This document shows positions 35,265 through 43,155 of a stretch of DNA of 64,000 bases, piece after piece. How positions within the stretch are numbered: position 1 is the first letter of the stretch; each line of letters starts with the position of its first letter. Below the pieces are notes generated by a model. That model made no database searches, had not been told where the DNA came from, and saw nothing but the letters and a program-made list of their open reading frames with translations. The stretch is from Actinomadura roseirufa (lineage in GTDB: Bacteria; Actinomycetota; Actinomycetes; Streptosporangiales; Streptosporangiaceae): NCBI RefSeq assembly GCF_900659635.1, contig NZ_CAACVB010000007.1, positions 20,366 to 84,365 of the forward strand, given 5' to 3'. The position numbers and the translations under genes were made by a program.

Positions 35265-36080
35265 ATGTCACCGTCCACCAGCGTCCCGGCGCGCCGCCGC
35301 GGACTCCGCGGCCGGTCGGCCGCCCTGATCGCCGCGCTCGCCCTTACCGCGGCGGGCCTGCTGGCCCTGGCGGGCCCGGCCCACGCCGCCCCCATCGAGA
35401 TCACCGGCCCGGCCGACCCGGTCCCCGCTGGCACCGCCTACACCTACACCGTCAACACCTTCCTCGACCGGGACATGACCGTCACCGCCGACCTGTCCGG
35501 CGCGGCCGCGACCTTCACCGCCGTCACCGAAGACAGCGGCGACCTGGCCTGCAACGCCTCCGGCACCCACGCCGTCTGCACCGCCGCCAACCCGTCCGGC
35601 CGCCCCAACCCCGTCGCCATCACGCTGACCGTGCTGCCCACCGCCACCGGAACCGTCACCGCCGACGCCACCATCACCTCTTTCAGCCTGGACGGCAGCG
35701 CCAGCACCACCACCACCATCACTCCGGCCGGGCCGACCTACACCTTCACCGGGTTCTTCGCCCCGGTGAACAACCCGCCCGTCCTCAACACCGTCAACGC
35801 CGGACGCAGCATCCCGGTCAAGTTCTCCCTGAATGGCGACCAGGGCCTGAACGTGCTGGCCGACGGCTCGCCCTACTCCAAGGCCACCACCTGTGGCACC
35901 GGCACCCAAGACCCTGTGGAGACCACCACCGACTCCAACTCCGGCCTCACCTACGACCCCGGCACCGGCCGCTACACCTACGTCTGGAAGACCGACAAGA
36001 ACTGGGCCGGCACCTGCCGCACCTTCCACCTGAAACTGGCCGACGGCAGCGACCACACCGCCAACTTCCAGTTCCACTAG
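35265..36080 (+). CDS. Secreted PxKF-domain protein
   Basis: The 271-residue product starts at ATG 35265 behind GAAGGGA and has a signal peptide (RRGLRGRSAALIAALALTAAGLLALAGPAHA, cleavage near residue 42). The first mature domain is a Thr/Ala-rich beta-sandwich like those in DUF11 or Ig-like proteins (about 45-160). The second contains FTGFFAPVNNPPVLNTVNAGRSIPVKFSLNGDQGL, the PxKF signature (IPVKF), with two further cysteines (TTCGTG, GTCRTF) probably disulfide-bonded. Such proteins are extracellular and probably adhesive or binding modules. A strong terminator follows. Confidence 0.82.
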   Translation: MSPSTSVPARRRGLRGRSAALIAALALTAAGLLALAGPAHAAPIEITGPADPVPAGTAYTYTVNTFLDRDMTVTADLSGAAATFTAVTEDSGDLACNASGTHAVCTAANPSGRPNPVAITLTVLPTATGTVTADATITSFSLDGSASTTTTITPAGPTYTFTGFFAPVNNPPVLNTVNAGRSIPVKFSLNGDQGLNVLADGSPYSKATTCGTGTQDPVETTTDSNSGLTYDPGTGRYTYVWKTDKNWAGTCRTFHLKLADGSDHTANFQFH

Positions 36081-36097
36081 AACCACCCACCGCCCAG

Positions 36098-36126
36098 CCG
36101 TGGCCCCGGCACCACCGGGGCCACGG
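36098..36126. terminator. Hairpin terminator after the PxKF gene
   Basis: Perfect 12-bp stem CCGTGGCCCCGG / CCGGGGCCACGG with a 5-nt loop, 17 bp behind the stop codon. It also faces the end of the leftward kinase operon. Confidence 0.8.
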
Positions 36127-36299
36127 CCGCGCTCCAACCCAGACTTGCCCGTTTCCATCCCTCACCGATCACCCACCGTCACTGGCTAACTGGCCGTACG
36201 TGGGGAACTGCAGCTGGCCGCTGTCAGCGATGATCTCGATTTCGAGTTCGGGTCCATTAGGGGGGACGCCACGCGCGTCCCATGAGCCGGGCCGAAACC

Positions 36300-36473
36300 T
36301 CAGCACGGTCCTTCTCGGGTGGCTTCTCTGGCGTCTTGGCACGCCACCTTTGTCTCGAACCCCAGCCGCCACAGCTCCCGGACTAGCGGGACCATTTCGG
36401 TGTCGATCTGGGCCTCGCGGCCGTTGGGGGTCGTGAGGACCTGTGTGGGGTGAAACTGCGTCCAGTCGGTCAC
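36300..36473 (-). CDS. Small protein, possibly frameshifted, downstream of the kinase
   Basis: GTG 36473, 5 bp behind the kinase stop, opens VTDWTQFHPTQVLTTPNGREAQIDTEMVPLVRELWRLGFETKVACQDAREATREG, then stops at 36300. This N-terminal part resembles a family of small actinomycete proteins (FHPTQVL..PNG..A.ID..MVPLVRELWRLG..T..CQD) that are normally longer. The next frame on the same strand continues to 36169 with a plausible polypeptide (GVPPNGPELEIEIIADSGQLQFPTYG), so a frameshift near 36305-36320 probably split the gene. Function unknown. Confidence 0.5.
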   Translation of the reverse strand: MTDWTQFHPTQVLTTPNGREAQIDTEMVPLVRELWRLGFETKVACQDAREATREGPC

Positions 36474-36477
36474 GGGC

Positions 36478-37281
36478 TCACCTCTCCAGCCGGTATTTCG
36501 CCCAGCGGCCCGCGAGGTCGGCGTACTGGCTGATCCAGGGGTCTTCACGGGTCTGGGCGGCGGCCCGCCACTGCTCGGCGAACGCTACGGTGAACGCGTC
36601 GAGGTCAGCGGATGGGGCCGACGCCCATGTGGGGAACTGCGAGACCCACTCGTCGGCGGCCTGCGGCGAGTGCCCGGCCTTGAGCAGCCACGGAATCAGC
36701 AGAGCCAACTCCAGCCAGGCGACGCCGCGCGTCACGAATGCCCAGTCCACCACGTAGGCGCGGCCGTCGGTGGTGATGATGAAGTTGTCCTCGTTCAGGT
36801 CGGTGTGGAGCAGCGAGCCACCCCCCAGCGGGGCCGGGTCGTCGATGAAGCGTTGCCAGCGTCGCCCGGCCGACAGCATCGGCACGTCCGGACACGGCGC
36901 GTTCTGGATGTTGTGGACGGTTTTGGCCAGTAGTTCCATGTCCGGAGATCCGGCGGAGAAGTCGGCGGGGCGTCCGTCCACGTGGTCGAACCCGAGCGCG
37001 AGCCACCCCCCGGCCTCGGCCTGCCACCGCAGCCCGGGGGCGAACTCGGAGATGACGGGATTCACGGCGGCCTCGCGGCGCAGCGACATGACCTCGGGGC
37101 CGTCCCTGTCCTGCAGTTTGCGCGCGGCCTTCATGAAAACTCGGCCGGCACCAGTGAAGAGGGTGCACGCGATGTCCGCGTGGTTGCCCTTGGGGGCCGG
37201 GTCAACGAGGTGGACCGGGCCGGTGTTGGCCTCGATCCCACTCCGCAGTTCCTCGGGCAGGTCGGTCCAGTCGGTACGCAC
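36478..37281 (-). CDS. APH-family phosphotransferase (kinase-like)
   Basis: The 267-residue protein has the aminoglycoside-phosphotransferase/choline-kinase fold. The N-lobe carries VFMKAARKLQDRDG (probable ATP-binding Lys) and SLRREAAVNPVI (Glu). The catalytic loop is LLHTDLNEDNFIITTDGRAYVVDWAF (HxDxxxxN about residues 148-155, metal-binding Asp in VVDW). It would phosphorylate a hydroxyl on a small molecule or drug; the substrate is unknown. Flanking small genes suggest an accessory module rather than a dedicated resistance gene. Confidence 0.82.
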   Translation of the reverse strand: MRTDWTDLPEELRSGIEANTGPVHLVDPAPKGNHADIACTLFTGAGRVFMKAARKLQDRDGPEVMSLRREAAVNPVISEFAPGLRWQAEAGGWLALGFDHVDGRPADFSAGSPDMELLAKTVHNIQNAPCPDVPMLSAGRRWQRFIDDPAPLGGGSLLHTDLNEDNFIITTDGRAYVVDWAFVTRGVAWLELALLIPWLLKAGHSPQAADEWVSQFPTWASAPSADLDAFTVAFAEQWRAAAQTREDPWISQYADLAGRWAKYRLER

Positions 37282-37399
37282 GCGCGGCCCTTCCTAGATC
37301 AGATGCGGATGGTCAGCGGCTCGTCGGACAGGGAGGGCTTGAAAGTTGACCCTCCATCGCAAATCCCAGGGCCGCGCCCGGCTCGTCGGTGTCGCGTGG

Positions 37400-37640
37400 C
37401 CGGAAGGGCTGGCGGTGCTTGTCAACCGGCGGTTCTCCAATGTGTCGTCTAGGCTGCCGTCCGGCACGCAAATCCTCCACATCCGCTCCCGCGAAGAGGG
37501 CCCCCGATTCGTGGGTCTGGCGCCCAAACCCCGGCGCCTACGTCTGGCACTCCGACCCCGGCCACGGCAAGCACCTAGGCACAACCGCCGACCAAGCCGC
37601 CAACGAAATCGCCCGAACCCTCGGCCTAACCACCCCATAG
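37400..37640 (+). pseudogene. Frameshifted copy of cassette gene 3
   Basis: Clearly homologous to the gene at 33609-33863. LAVLVNRRFSNVSSRLPSGT and QILHIRSREEGPRFVG are in one frame; VWRPNPGAYVWHSDPGHGKHL and GTTADQAANEIARTL are in the next. An extra G in TTCGTGGGTCTGG (intact copy: TTCGTGGTCTGG), near 37520, breaks the frame. CRISPR leader copy 2 begins about 35 bp after its stop, the same arrangement as at array 1. Confidence 0.82.
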
Positions 37641-37674
37641 CCCCCGTGCCCCCTGGGCTGACGGCCCCGCCGAG

Positions 37675-37812
37675 GGTGCAAGGTCGGTGGATCGCTGAGA
37701 TACTCCGTCCCGTCGGCCCTAGTTTCAGCGCGACTCCCGGGCCTGTTGCACAAGCGGAGGCTCGCTGAAAAATCCACCCCAAGCCGCAGATCACCTGCAG
37801 CTTTACCCTGGG
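37675..37812 (+). promoter_or_regulatory. CRISPR leader, copy 2
   Basis: Homologous to leader copy 1: GATCGCTGAGATACTCCGTC, GTTTCAGCGCGACTCCCGGG, TTGCACAAGCGGAGGCTCGC, TGAAAAATC, ATCACCTGCAGCTTTACCC. A deletion of about 6-8 bp follows the AAAATC element. It joins array 2 directly. Confidence 0.7.
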
Positions 37813-37973
37813 GTCCTCATAGCCCCTACAAGGGTTCGTAACGCAGCGACCCCGGTGCCCTCCGCGATCATGGCGGCGGTCCTCATCGTCCCTACTAGGG
37901 TTCGCATTCTCACGGAGGCCGTGCGAAAGCGCGTTTCCGGTGTGTCCTTTTCGCCCCTACGAGGCGTTCACCC
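37813..37973 (+). CRISPR. CRISPR array 2: three decayed repeats, two spacers
   Basis: Repeats at 37813-37842 (GTCCTCATAGCCCCTACAAG, then GGTTCGTAAC), 37879-37908 (GTCCTCATCGTCCCTACTAG, then GGTTCGCATT) and 37944-37973 (GTCCTTTTCGCCCCTACGAG, then GCGTTCACCC). Spacers are 36 and 35 nt. Each repeat carries more substitutions than in array 1 and decay increases away from the leader, so this array is old and probably inactive. Confidence 0.7.
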
Positions 37974-38340
37974 AACGCCGGGGCCAGTGGACGAGTTGGA
38001 CGGTCCGCCCATGCACCCACACCCAGCGGCGGATGGTGTGATGGAAAGTGCCTGGGGGCAGGCGTCGTCACTTGGCAGCCGAAGCCCGCAGGATCCGGCT
38101 GCGGCGAGGGGGGCGACCAGGCGGGAGACGGTCGGATCGGAGCCCATCGGCCCGAACACGGCGGTTCGGCACGCAGCATCGCGATATCGGCCGGACAGGC
38201 CCCCGCCCAGGGTGACCTTTGATTCTCTTGAGATGACCGGGACCTTGGTGACGCCTATCGTCCCAGGTCAGAGGCACTTTCACGACTGGGAGAGACCAGC
38301 CGGACGGCACGGGACGACCAGCTCCCGGTGTCGGGATCGG
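37974..38340. other. Region without a recognised gene
   Basis: About 370 bp between array 2 and the end of the imine-reductase gene. I see no further repeat units and no plausible gene. Confidence 0.4.
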
Positions 38341-39225
38341 TCAGTTGTCGCGGGGTCTGCCGAACTCTTCGATCAGCACGGGATACTGCTCCCCACCGTG
38401 TCCGGCGGCGATCGAGCGGTCGGCCATCGCCTTGATCAACTTGGGTAGTTCGGCGTTGACGCCCAGCGCCTCGCTCTCCTCGATCAGGTGCGCCATCGCC
38501 CGCGCGTCGGTCTCCAGGGCAGACACCTCGGCCGGGAAGGAGCCGTTGTCGATCTGCTCGGCATAGCCGGGCAGCCATCCGGCCACACCGGCAGCGATCT
38601 GCTGCGCGAACGTCGCATACGTCGCGGCGTCGACACCGGCCGTCCTGAGCATGGCGGTGCCCTGGAGCCAGGCGTTCAGGACGCTCCACATCATGGCCAG
38701 GCCGGCCACGTCGTACAGGGACGCCAGCCCGTGGTCCGCGCCAAGGTAGGCGACGGTGCCGAGGGCGTCGAGTGTTGCCTTGTGAGCATCGAGGTCCGGC
38801 TGCGGCCCGCTGTGCAGGATCACCGCCTCGGCGGTCCCGATCGCCTGGGGGATGGCCATGATGGCGCCGTCCAGGTAATGGGCGCCGCGTTGCTCGGCCC
38901 ATCGGGCGGCTTCCCGGGCCTGGGCCGAGGAGCCCGAGGTCAGGTTGATCAACGTCGTGCCGTCCAGCTCGGCGTCGCTCCCGCCGAGCAGCTCGTACAC
39001 TGCCTGGTAGTCGGTGACGCAGATGATCGTCAGGGAACCCGCCTTGAGCGCATCGCCCACCGTCGGCGCCAGCCGGGCGCCCTCGGCCATCAGCTGGTCG
39101 GCCTTGGAGGCCGTACGGTTCCACACGATCGTCGGGTGCCCGGCTTTCAGGAACGCGCCGGCAAGTGCCTGGCCCATCAGGCCGAGTCCGATGACTGCCA
39201 CGGGTGTGTTGGTGTTGTCGGTCAT
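38341..39225 (-). CDS. NAD(P)-dependent imine reductase-like oxidoreductase
   Basis: The 294-residue protein starts MTDNTNTPVAVIGLGLMGQALAGAFLKAGH (Rossmann GxGxMG) and continues TIVWNRTASKADQLMAEGA and TTLINLTSGSSAQAREAARW, as in the beta-hydroxyacid-dehydrogenase/imine-reductase superfamily. HYLDGAIMAIPQAIG, the helical C-terminal domain, and GWLPGYAEQIDNGSFP match bacterial imine reductases, which reduce cyclic imines with NADPH. The start at 39225 is set by the superfamily N-terminus. It is divergent from a MerR gene with an operator between, so it is probably MerR-induced. Substrate unknown. Confidence 0.85.
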   Translation of the reverse strand: MTDNTNTPVAVIGLGLMGQALAGAFLKAGHPTIVWNRTASKADQLMAEGARLAPTVGDALKAGSLTIICVTDYQAVYELLGGSDAELDGTTLINLTSGSSAQAREAARWAEQRGAHYLDGAIMAIPQAIGTAEAVILHSGPQPDLDAHKATLDALGTVAYLGADHGLASLYDVAGLAMMWSVLNAWLQGTAMLRTAGVDAATYATFAQQIAAGVAGWLPGYAEQIDNGSFPAEVSALETDARAMAHLIEESEALGVNAELPKLIKAMADRSIAAGHGGEQYPVLIEEFGRPRDN

Positions 39226-39238
39226 GGCACCATCGTCA

Positions 39239-39260
39239 ACGTTCATGCCGGCCTGAAGGT
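39239..39260. promoter_or_regulatory. MerR-type operator
   Basis: Dyad ACGTTCA - 8 nt - TGAAGGT (one mismatch per arm pair). Read on the minus strand it lies behind a TTGACC -35-like element (39256-39261), with about 19 bp to the next hexamer. This is the long-spacer geometry of MerR-activated promoters, here facing the imine-reductase gene. Confidence 0.6.
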
Positions 39261-39274
39261 CAAGTGAGGTTTCG

Positions 39275-39682
39275 ATGCTGATCGGGGAACTGAGTCGTCG
39301 GACGGGCGTCAACGCCCACCAGTTGCGCTACTACGAGGCCCATGGCCTGCTTGAGGCAGACCGCGGCGCGAACGGTTACCGCGAGTACGACGAGCACGCC
39401 GTGCTGCGGGTGCAGCAGATCCGGCACCTGCTCGGTGCCGGTTTGTCCTCCGAGGACATCGCGTACCTGCTGCCCTGCGCGGTCGGAGAGGTCCCGGAAC
39501 TGCTCGGGTGCCCCGAGATGCTGGCCGCGATGCGGTCACGCATGCGGCGACTGGACGATCAGATGGCCAGGCTTGCCCAATCCCGCGACGCTCTTGCCGA
39601 CTACATCGATGCGGCCGAACGAATGAGCAGCGAGAGCTATCCGCCATTTGACGGAGCTGACCAGGAGTCCGTCCCAGCCTGA
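39275..39682 (+). CDS. MerR-family transcriptional regulator
   Basis: The 135-residue product has the MerR winged HTH (MLIGELSRRTGVNAHQLRYYEAHGLLEADRGANGYREYDEHAVLRVQQI), a dimerisation helix (RMRRLDDQMARLAQSRDALADYIDAAE) and a short C-terminus. A cysteine pair (LLPCAVGEVPELLGCPEM) precedes the coiled coil, but not in a classical metal-site position. Divergent from the imine-reductase gene; the dyad at 39239-39260 is its likely site. Such short MerR proteins paired with oxidoreductases usually sense electrophiles or oxidants. Confidence 0.88.
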   Translation: MLIGELSRRTGVNAHQLRYYEAHGLLEADRGANGYREYDEHAVLRVQQIRHLLGAGLSSEDIAYLLPCAVGEVPELLGCPEMLAAMRSRMRRLDDQMARLAQSRDALADYIDAAERMSSESYPPFDGADQESVPA

Positions 39683-39921
39683 GTAGTCGGAGTGCCCCAG
39701 GTCTTGCGGACCCGCCTCGACAGCACACCCCGCGCCGACCTGCCAGACCAGCCCCTCAGCCCGGACGCGAGACGGAGCCTTCGACAAGCCCCATCTTCCC
39801 AGCTCAGGAGCCTTGTCGAGGGTCCGCCCCCGCCTCGTCTGGCCTCGGGCGGGACGCGTGAGGTTCGGCGATCTATGGCAAACCCCGGCGCAGGCGGGGC
39901 CGCCTGGATAGAACCTGGTGC

Positions 39922-40800
39922 ATGCCCGCCCCCATCTCGTCCTCGGCACAGGCGGCCCGGCAACGTCTCGCCGATCAGCTCAAAGAGATCCGCGAGGACG
40001 CCGGGCTGACCGGCCGCGAACTCGCGCGCCGCGCGGGCTGGACGGCCGGAGTAGCGAAGGTGTCCCGAATCGAGCACGGGCACCGGCCCATCTCCGTCGA
40101 AGACCTCCGAACCTGGTGCAATGCGTGCAAGGTGTCTCCGGAGCGTGTAGCCGAGCTGATCGCTGAACTCCGCGCTGTCGCGAGCATGTGGGCAACCCAC
40201 CAGCAATTGAATCACGTTGGCCTAAAGGCCCGTCAGGAAAAGCTGCGCGACAAGTACTGGAGCGTGAGGCTACATCGGGTCTATCAGACGAAGTACATTC
40301 CGGGCTTACTCCAGACGCGGGCGCTGACGAAGCACTACCTGACGACAGCGCGGCTCGAACAACATCTCGACATTGACGACGTCGTCGCAGCGGTCGATTC
40401 CCGAATGGAACGTCAGCGCTGCCTGAACCGCCCGAATGCCCGCTGGCTGTTCTTGATCGAGGAAGACGTTCTCTGGTATCGCCCCGCCTCCGACGCGGTT
40501 CACATTGAGCAGCTCCACTACCTGATGGAGGTCATGGGACGTCCGACCGTGTCCCTCGGGGTGATTCCCAGGGGCATCGCGCGCCACGGGGTGAACCCTG
40601 AGGAGTCCTTCACCATGTCGAGCTTGCCTGACTCTGTGGTGGTTACGGTCGAACTCGTTTCGGGAACTCTGACGCTTTCACAGCCGTATGAGACCCGCAT
40701 GTATGCAGAGGCGTGGACCCGGTTGTTCGACCTGGCGGTTCACGGTGAGCAGGTGCGGGAATTGATCCGAGGACCGTTGGCCGCGCTAGAGCGCTCCTGA
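39922..40800 (+). CDS. XRE-family regulator with DUF5753
   Basis: The 292-residue product has an N-terminal HTH (LADQLKEIREDAGLTGRELARRAGWTAGVAKVSRIEHGHRPISVEDLRTWC). It then shows the DUF5753 pattern: YQTKYIPGLLQTRALTKHYL, RMERQRCL, WLFLIEEDVLWYR, LGVIPRGIARHGV and the C-terminal YETRMYAEAWTRLFDLAVHGEQVRELI. This is one of the commonest regulator types in actinomycetes, normally paired with DUF397 or DUF6879 genes, as here. No ribosome site precedes the ATG; a leaderless mRNA is likely. Confidence 0.92.
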   Translation: MPAPISSSAQAARQRLADQLKEIREDAGLTGRELARRAGWTAGVAKVSRIEHGHRPISVEDLRTWCNACKVSPERVAELIAELRAVASMWATHQQLNHVGLKARQEKLRDKYWSVRLHRVYQTKYIPGLLQTRALTKHYLTTARLEQHLDIDDVVAAVDSRMERQRCLNRPNARWLFLIEEDVLWYRPASDAVHIEQLHYLMEVMGRPTVSLGVIPRGIARHGVNPEESFTMSSLPDSVVVTVELVSGTLTLSQPYETRMYAEAWTRLFDLAVHGEQVRELIRGPLAALERS

Positions 40801-40857
40801 CGAGCCGTCTCGCGTCGGGTGAGAGGCAACGGGCCGCCGCAGACCTGGAGGCTGACC

Positions 40858-41607
40858 GTGGGTGACATCGACTTCGTCGGCTCGGACCCCGGCTCGGAGG
40901 ATGAGCGCTGTCCGGCCGTGTACCGCACCCCTGACACCGGGGACTTCTACCAGCAGGGTCGGCTCGTGACCGACCCCGAGGTCTTGAAGAGCCTCGGCGA
41001 GCACGTGGCCCTTGCTGCTGACGAGGCGGTCATCTGGCAGCCCGCTCGCATGGCCGACATGCTCGCCGAGGCCGCCGCCGGTTCGTACGAGCAGGGCAGA
41101 GCCGGACACGGTATCCCCGCGTTCGCGGAGCTGCTCGCTGGCACGAAACGGTCAGCCGTCCACCTGGAGATGCGCGACTTCTACGGCGGCTCGAAGGGGT
41201 TCGAGGACTGGAAAGCCGGCGGCTCTGGCCGCACGGACCGTTCCCGTTGGGTCGGCTTGGTGAACGACGCGACCGCCAGGGGCGTGCGGATGCGACGGGC
41301 CCGGATCGTGTCTGAACCCGTAAGTGACTACATCCGCTGGGAGCACATGGTCACCGATGTGAACATCGACGCCGGTGAGAATGTCCGTTGGCTTCCCAGA
41401 CGGCAGACGTGGGACCTTATGTTGCCAGGTGCGGACTTCTGGATGTTCGACCAGCGGCTCGTAAGGTTTCACTTCGATGCGGGGAGCGGTGACCCACTGG
41501 AGGAATACGAGTTCGTGTCGGATCCGCGCCGGATTGCGGCGGTCGTGGCTGCGTTCGAGATGGTGTGGGAGCGGGCAATCCCCCACGAGGAGTACAAGCT
41601 GGACTAG
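40858..41607 (+). CDS. DUF6879-family protein with an extra N-terminal domain
   Basis: GTG 40858 follows CTGGAGGCTGACC. Residues 1-75 (IDFVGSDPGSEDERCPAVYRTPDTGDFYQQGRLVTDPEVL ... VIWQPARM) resemble small stand-alone proteins that often sit beside XRE/DUF5753 genes. The following 170 residues (VHLEMRDFYGGSKGFEDWKAG, RGVRMRRARIVSEPVSDYIRWEH, WDLMLPGADFWMFDQRLVRFHFDAGSG) are a DUF6879 domain. The gene therefore looks like a fusion of two usual partners. It lies 57 bp behind the XRE gene and is probably its functional partner; molecular role unknown. Confidence 0.85.
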   Translation: MGDIDFVGSDPGSEDERCPAVYRTPDTGDFYQQGRLVTDPEVLKSLGEHVALAADEAVIWQPARMADMLAEAAAGSYEQGRAGHGIPAFAELLAGTKRSAVHLEMRDFYGGSKGFEDWKAGGSGRTDRSRWVGLVNDATARGVRMRRARIVSEPVSDYIRWEHMVTDVNIDAGENVRWLPRRQTWDLMLPGADFWMFDQRLVRFHFDAGSGDPLEEYEFVSDPRRIAAVVAAFEMVWERAIPHEEYKLD

Positions 41608-41817
41608 CCGTCGAACTGCATAGCGGCAAACGGCGGCAAAACTCTGGCGCGGCGGAATCGGCGGGTTGGATGCTCGTGCCATCGGACGCCGGGAGACCCA
41701 GTCCGATGCGCGAACACCGGGGTCCCGGACCTGACCGGAACCGAGGCCCCGTCGCCTTCCCTTGGCACGCGGGAATTCCGCGCCGGAGGGTCTCCTCAAC
41801 CGCAAGGAGATCAGCAC

Positions 41818-42180
41818 ATGACGGTGCGCCTCACTCCCGACCGCACGAACGCCCTGCTCTGCTCGCCCGACGGCGAGTCCCGCGGTTTGATCGCCAGGGT
41901 CGGCGACATGTTCCCCCTCGACCCCATGCCGGCGGTTCAGGCCAACAGCGGCGCCCCGCCCTCGACGACCGGCGTCCGGCCGTGGGGGTTGCAGTTCGTC
42001 CGCCCGCCCCGTGTCCGAAACCTCGGCCCCGACGAGCCGGTGATCTACGACCCCGTCCGGCAACTCACGGTCGAGGTCGCGACCGGCCGGCCGGTGTTCA
42101 AGCACTCGGGCGGGACCAAGGAGACGACCGGGAACCCGGACGGCCAGAAGGCGGCGCCCGAAGAGACGACCAAGGACTAG
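41818..42180 (+). CDS. tgmA: ATP-grasp-modified RiPP precursor peptide
   Basis: The 120-residue peptide starts at ATG 41818 behind AAGGAGA. Residues 54-60 (RPWGLQF) and VRPPRVR match the PWGL..M/F-RP leader motif of actinomycete ATP-grasp-targeted RiPPs; YDPVRQLTVEVATGRP (78-92) is the following conserved strand. The C-terminal tail (about 97-120) is rich in Thr and Glu/Asp (GGTKETTGNPDGQK, PEETTKD), the residues joined as esters in graspetides. It also has an Asp-Gly at 108-109, a favoured site for aspartimide formation. Maturase and methyltransferase follow at once. Confidence 0.82.
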   Translation: MTVRLTPDRTNALLCSPDGESRGLIARVGDMFPLDPMPAVQANSGAPPSTTGVRPWGLQFVRPPRVRNLGPDEPVIYDPVRQLTVEVATGRPVFKHSGGTKETTGNPDGQKAAPEETTKD

Positions 42181-42186
42181 CCGGCG

Positions 42187-43155
42187 ATGGCCTCAACGAT
42201 TCTCGTCATCACCAATCGGGAGGACGGCACAGCCGACAGGGTCGTGCACGAGCTCAACGAGCGCGGCACGCCGGTCATGCGGTTCGACGCCGCCGACTTC
42301 CCGCAACGGCTCGCTTTGTCGGCCGCGTGCGGGCCGGACGCGTGGTCGGGTTCGCTGGTCGGCGACTACCAATCGGTGCGGCTGGAAGACGTCGTCGGTG
42401 TTTACTTCCGCCACCCTGGACAGTTCGAGCTGCCCGAGGGCATGAGCGAGCCCGAACAGCTCTGGTCCTACGGCGAGGCGCGTCTCGGATTCGGCGGTGT
42501 ACTGCACGGCCTCGGTTGCGCGTGGGTCAACCATCCGACGCGCACCGCAGCGGCCGAGTACAAGCCACTTCAATTGTCGGCCGCTCTCGCCGCTGGACTG
42601 CGCATCCCGCGCACATTCATCGGTAACACCCCCGACCAGGCATATGCGTGGGCGAAAGAGGTCGGCGCGCCGATCGTCTACAAACCGCTCGCCGGATCGG
42701 TGCACACCGAAGCCGACGCGACCCACATCCTCTACGCGACACCGATCGACGACCTGTCGTCGCTCAACGACCCCGCCATGCGCACGACCGCGCATTACTT
42801 CCAAGAGTGGATTCCCAAACGCGCCGAGGCGCGGGTCACCGTGGTCGGCGACGAGATGTTCGCCGTCACGATCCACATCGACAGTCCCGAGGGACGCATC
42901 GACTGGCGCGCCGACTACGCCTCGCACCGGTATGAGGTCGTGCCCGTCCCCGACGACGTGCGGGCCGGACTGGACGAATGCCTTGCCCGGCTCGGCCTGG
43001 TCTACTGCGCGGCTGACTTCGCCATCGACCCGCGCGGCGAGTGGGTCTTTCTCGGCGATCTCAACCCCAATGGCGAATGGGGATGGCTCGCCCATCACTG
43101 CGACCTGCCGATCGCGGCGGCCATCGCCGACGCACTCGAAAGGGGGAGACGATGA
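42187..43155 (+). CDS. tgmB: ATP-grasp ribosomal peptide maturase
   Basis: The 322-residue product belongs to the ATP-grasp peptide-maturase group (SAV_5884/microviridin-ligase-like). ILVITNREDGTADRVVHELNERG is the N-terminal domain; GVYFRHPGQFEL and WVNHPTRTAAAEYKPLQLSAALAAGLRIPRTFIGN are typical of the group. The ATP-grasp core carries IVYKPLAGSV, HYFQEWIPKRAEARVTVVGDEMFAVTIH and metal ligands in ADFAIDPRGEWVFLGDLNPNGEWGW. It should form side-chain esters or amides in the upstream peptide. It begins 6 bp behind tgmA and overlaps the methyltransferase by 4 bp. Confidence 0.92.
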   Translation: MASTILVITNREDGTADRVVHELNERGTPVMRFDAADFPQRLALSAACGPDAWSGSLVGDYQSVRLEDVVGVYFRHPGQFELPEGMSEPEQLWSYGEARLGFGGVLHGLGCAWVNHPTRTAAAEYKPLQLSAALAAGLRIPRTFIGNTPDQAYAWAKEVGAPIVYKPLAGSVHTEADATHILYATPIDDLSSLNDPAMRTTAHYFQEWIPKRAEARVTVVGDEMFAVTIHIDSPEGRIDWRADYASHRYEVVPVPDDVRAGLDECLARLGLVYCAADFAIDPRGEWVFLGDLNPNGEWGWLAHHCDLPIAAAIADALERGRR

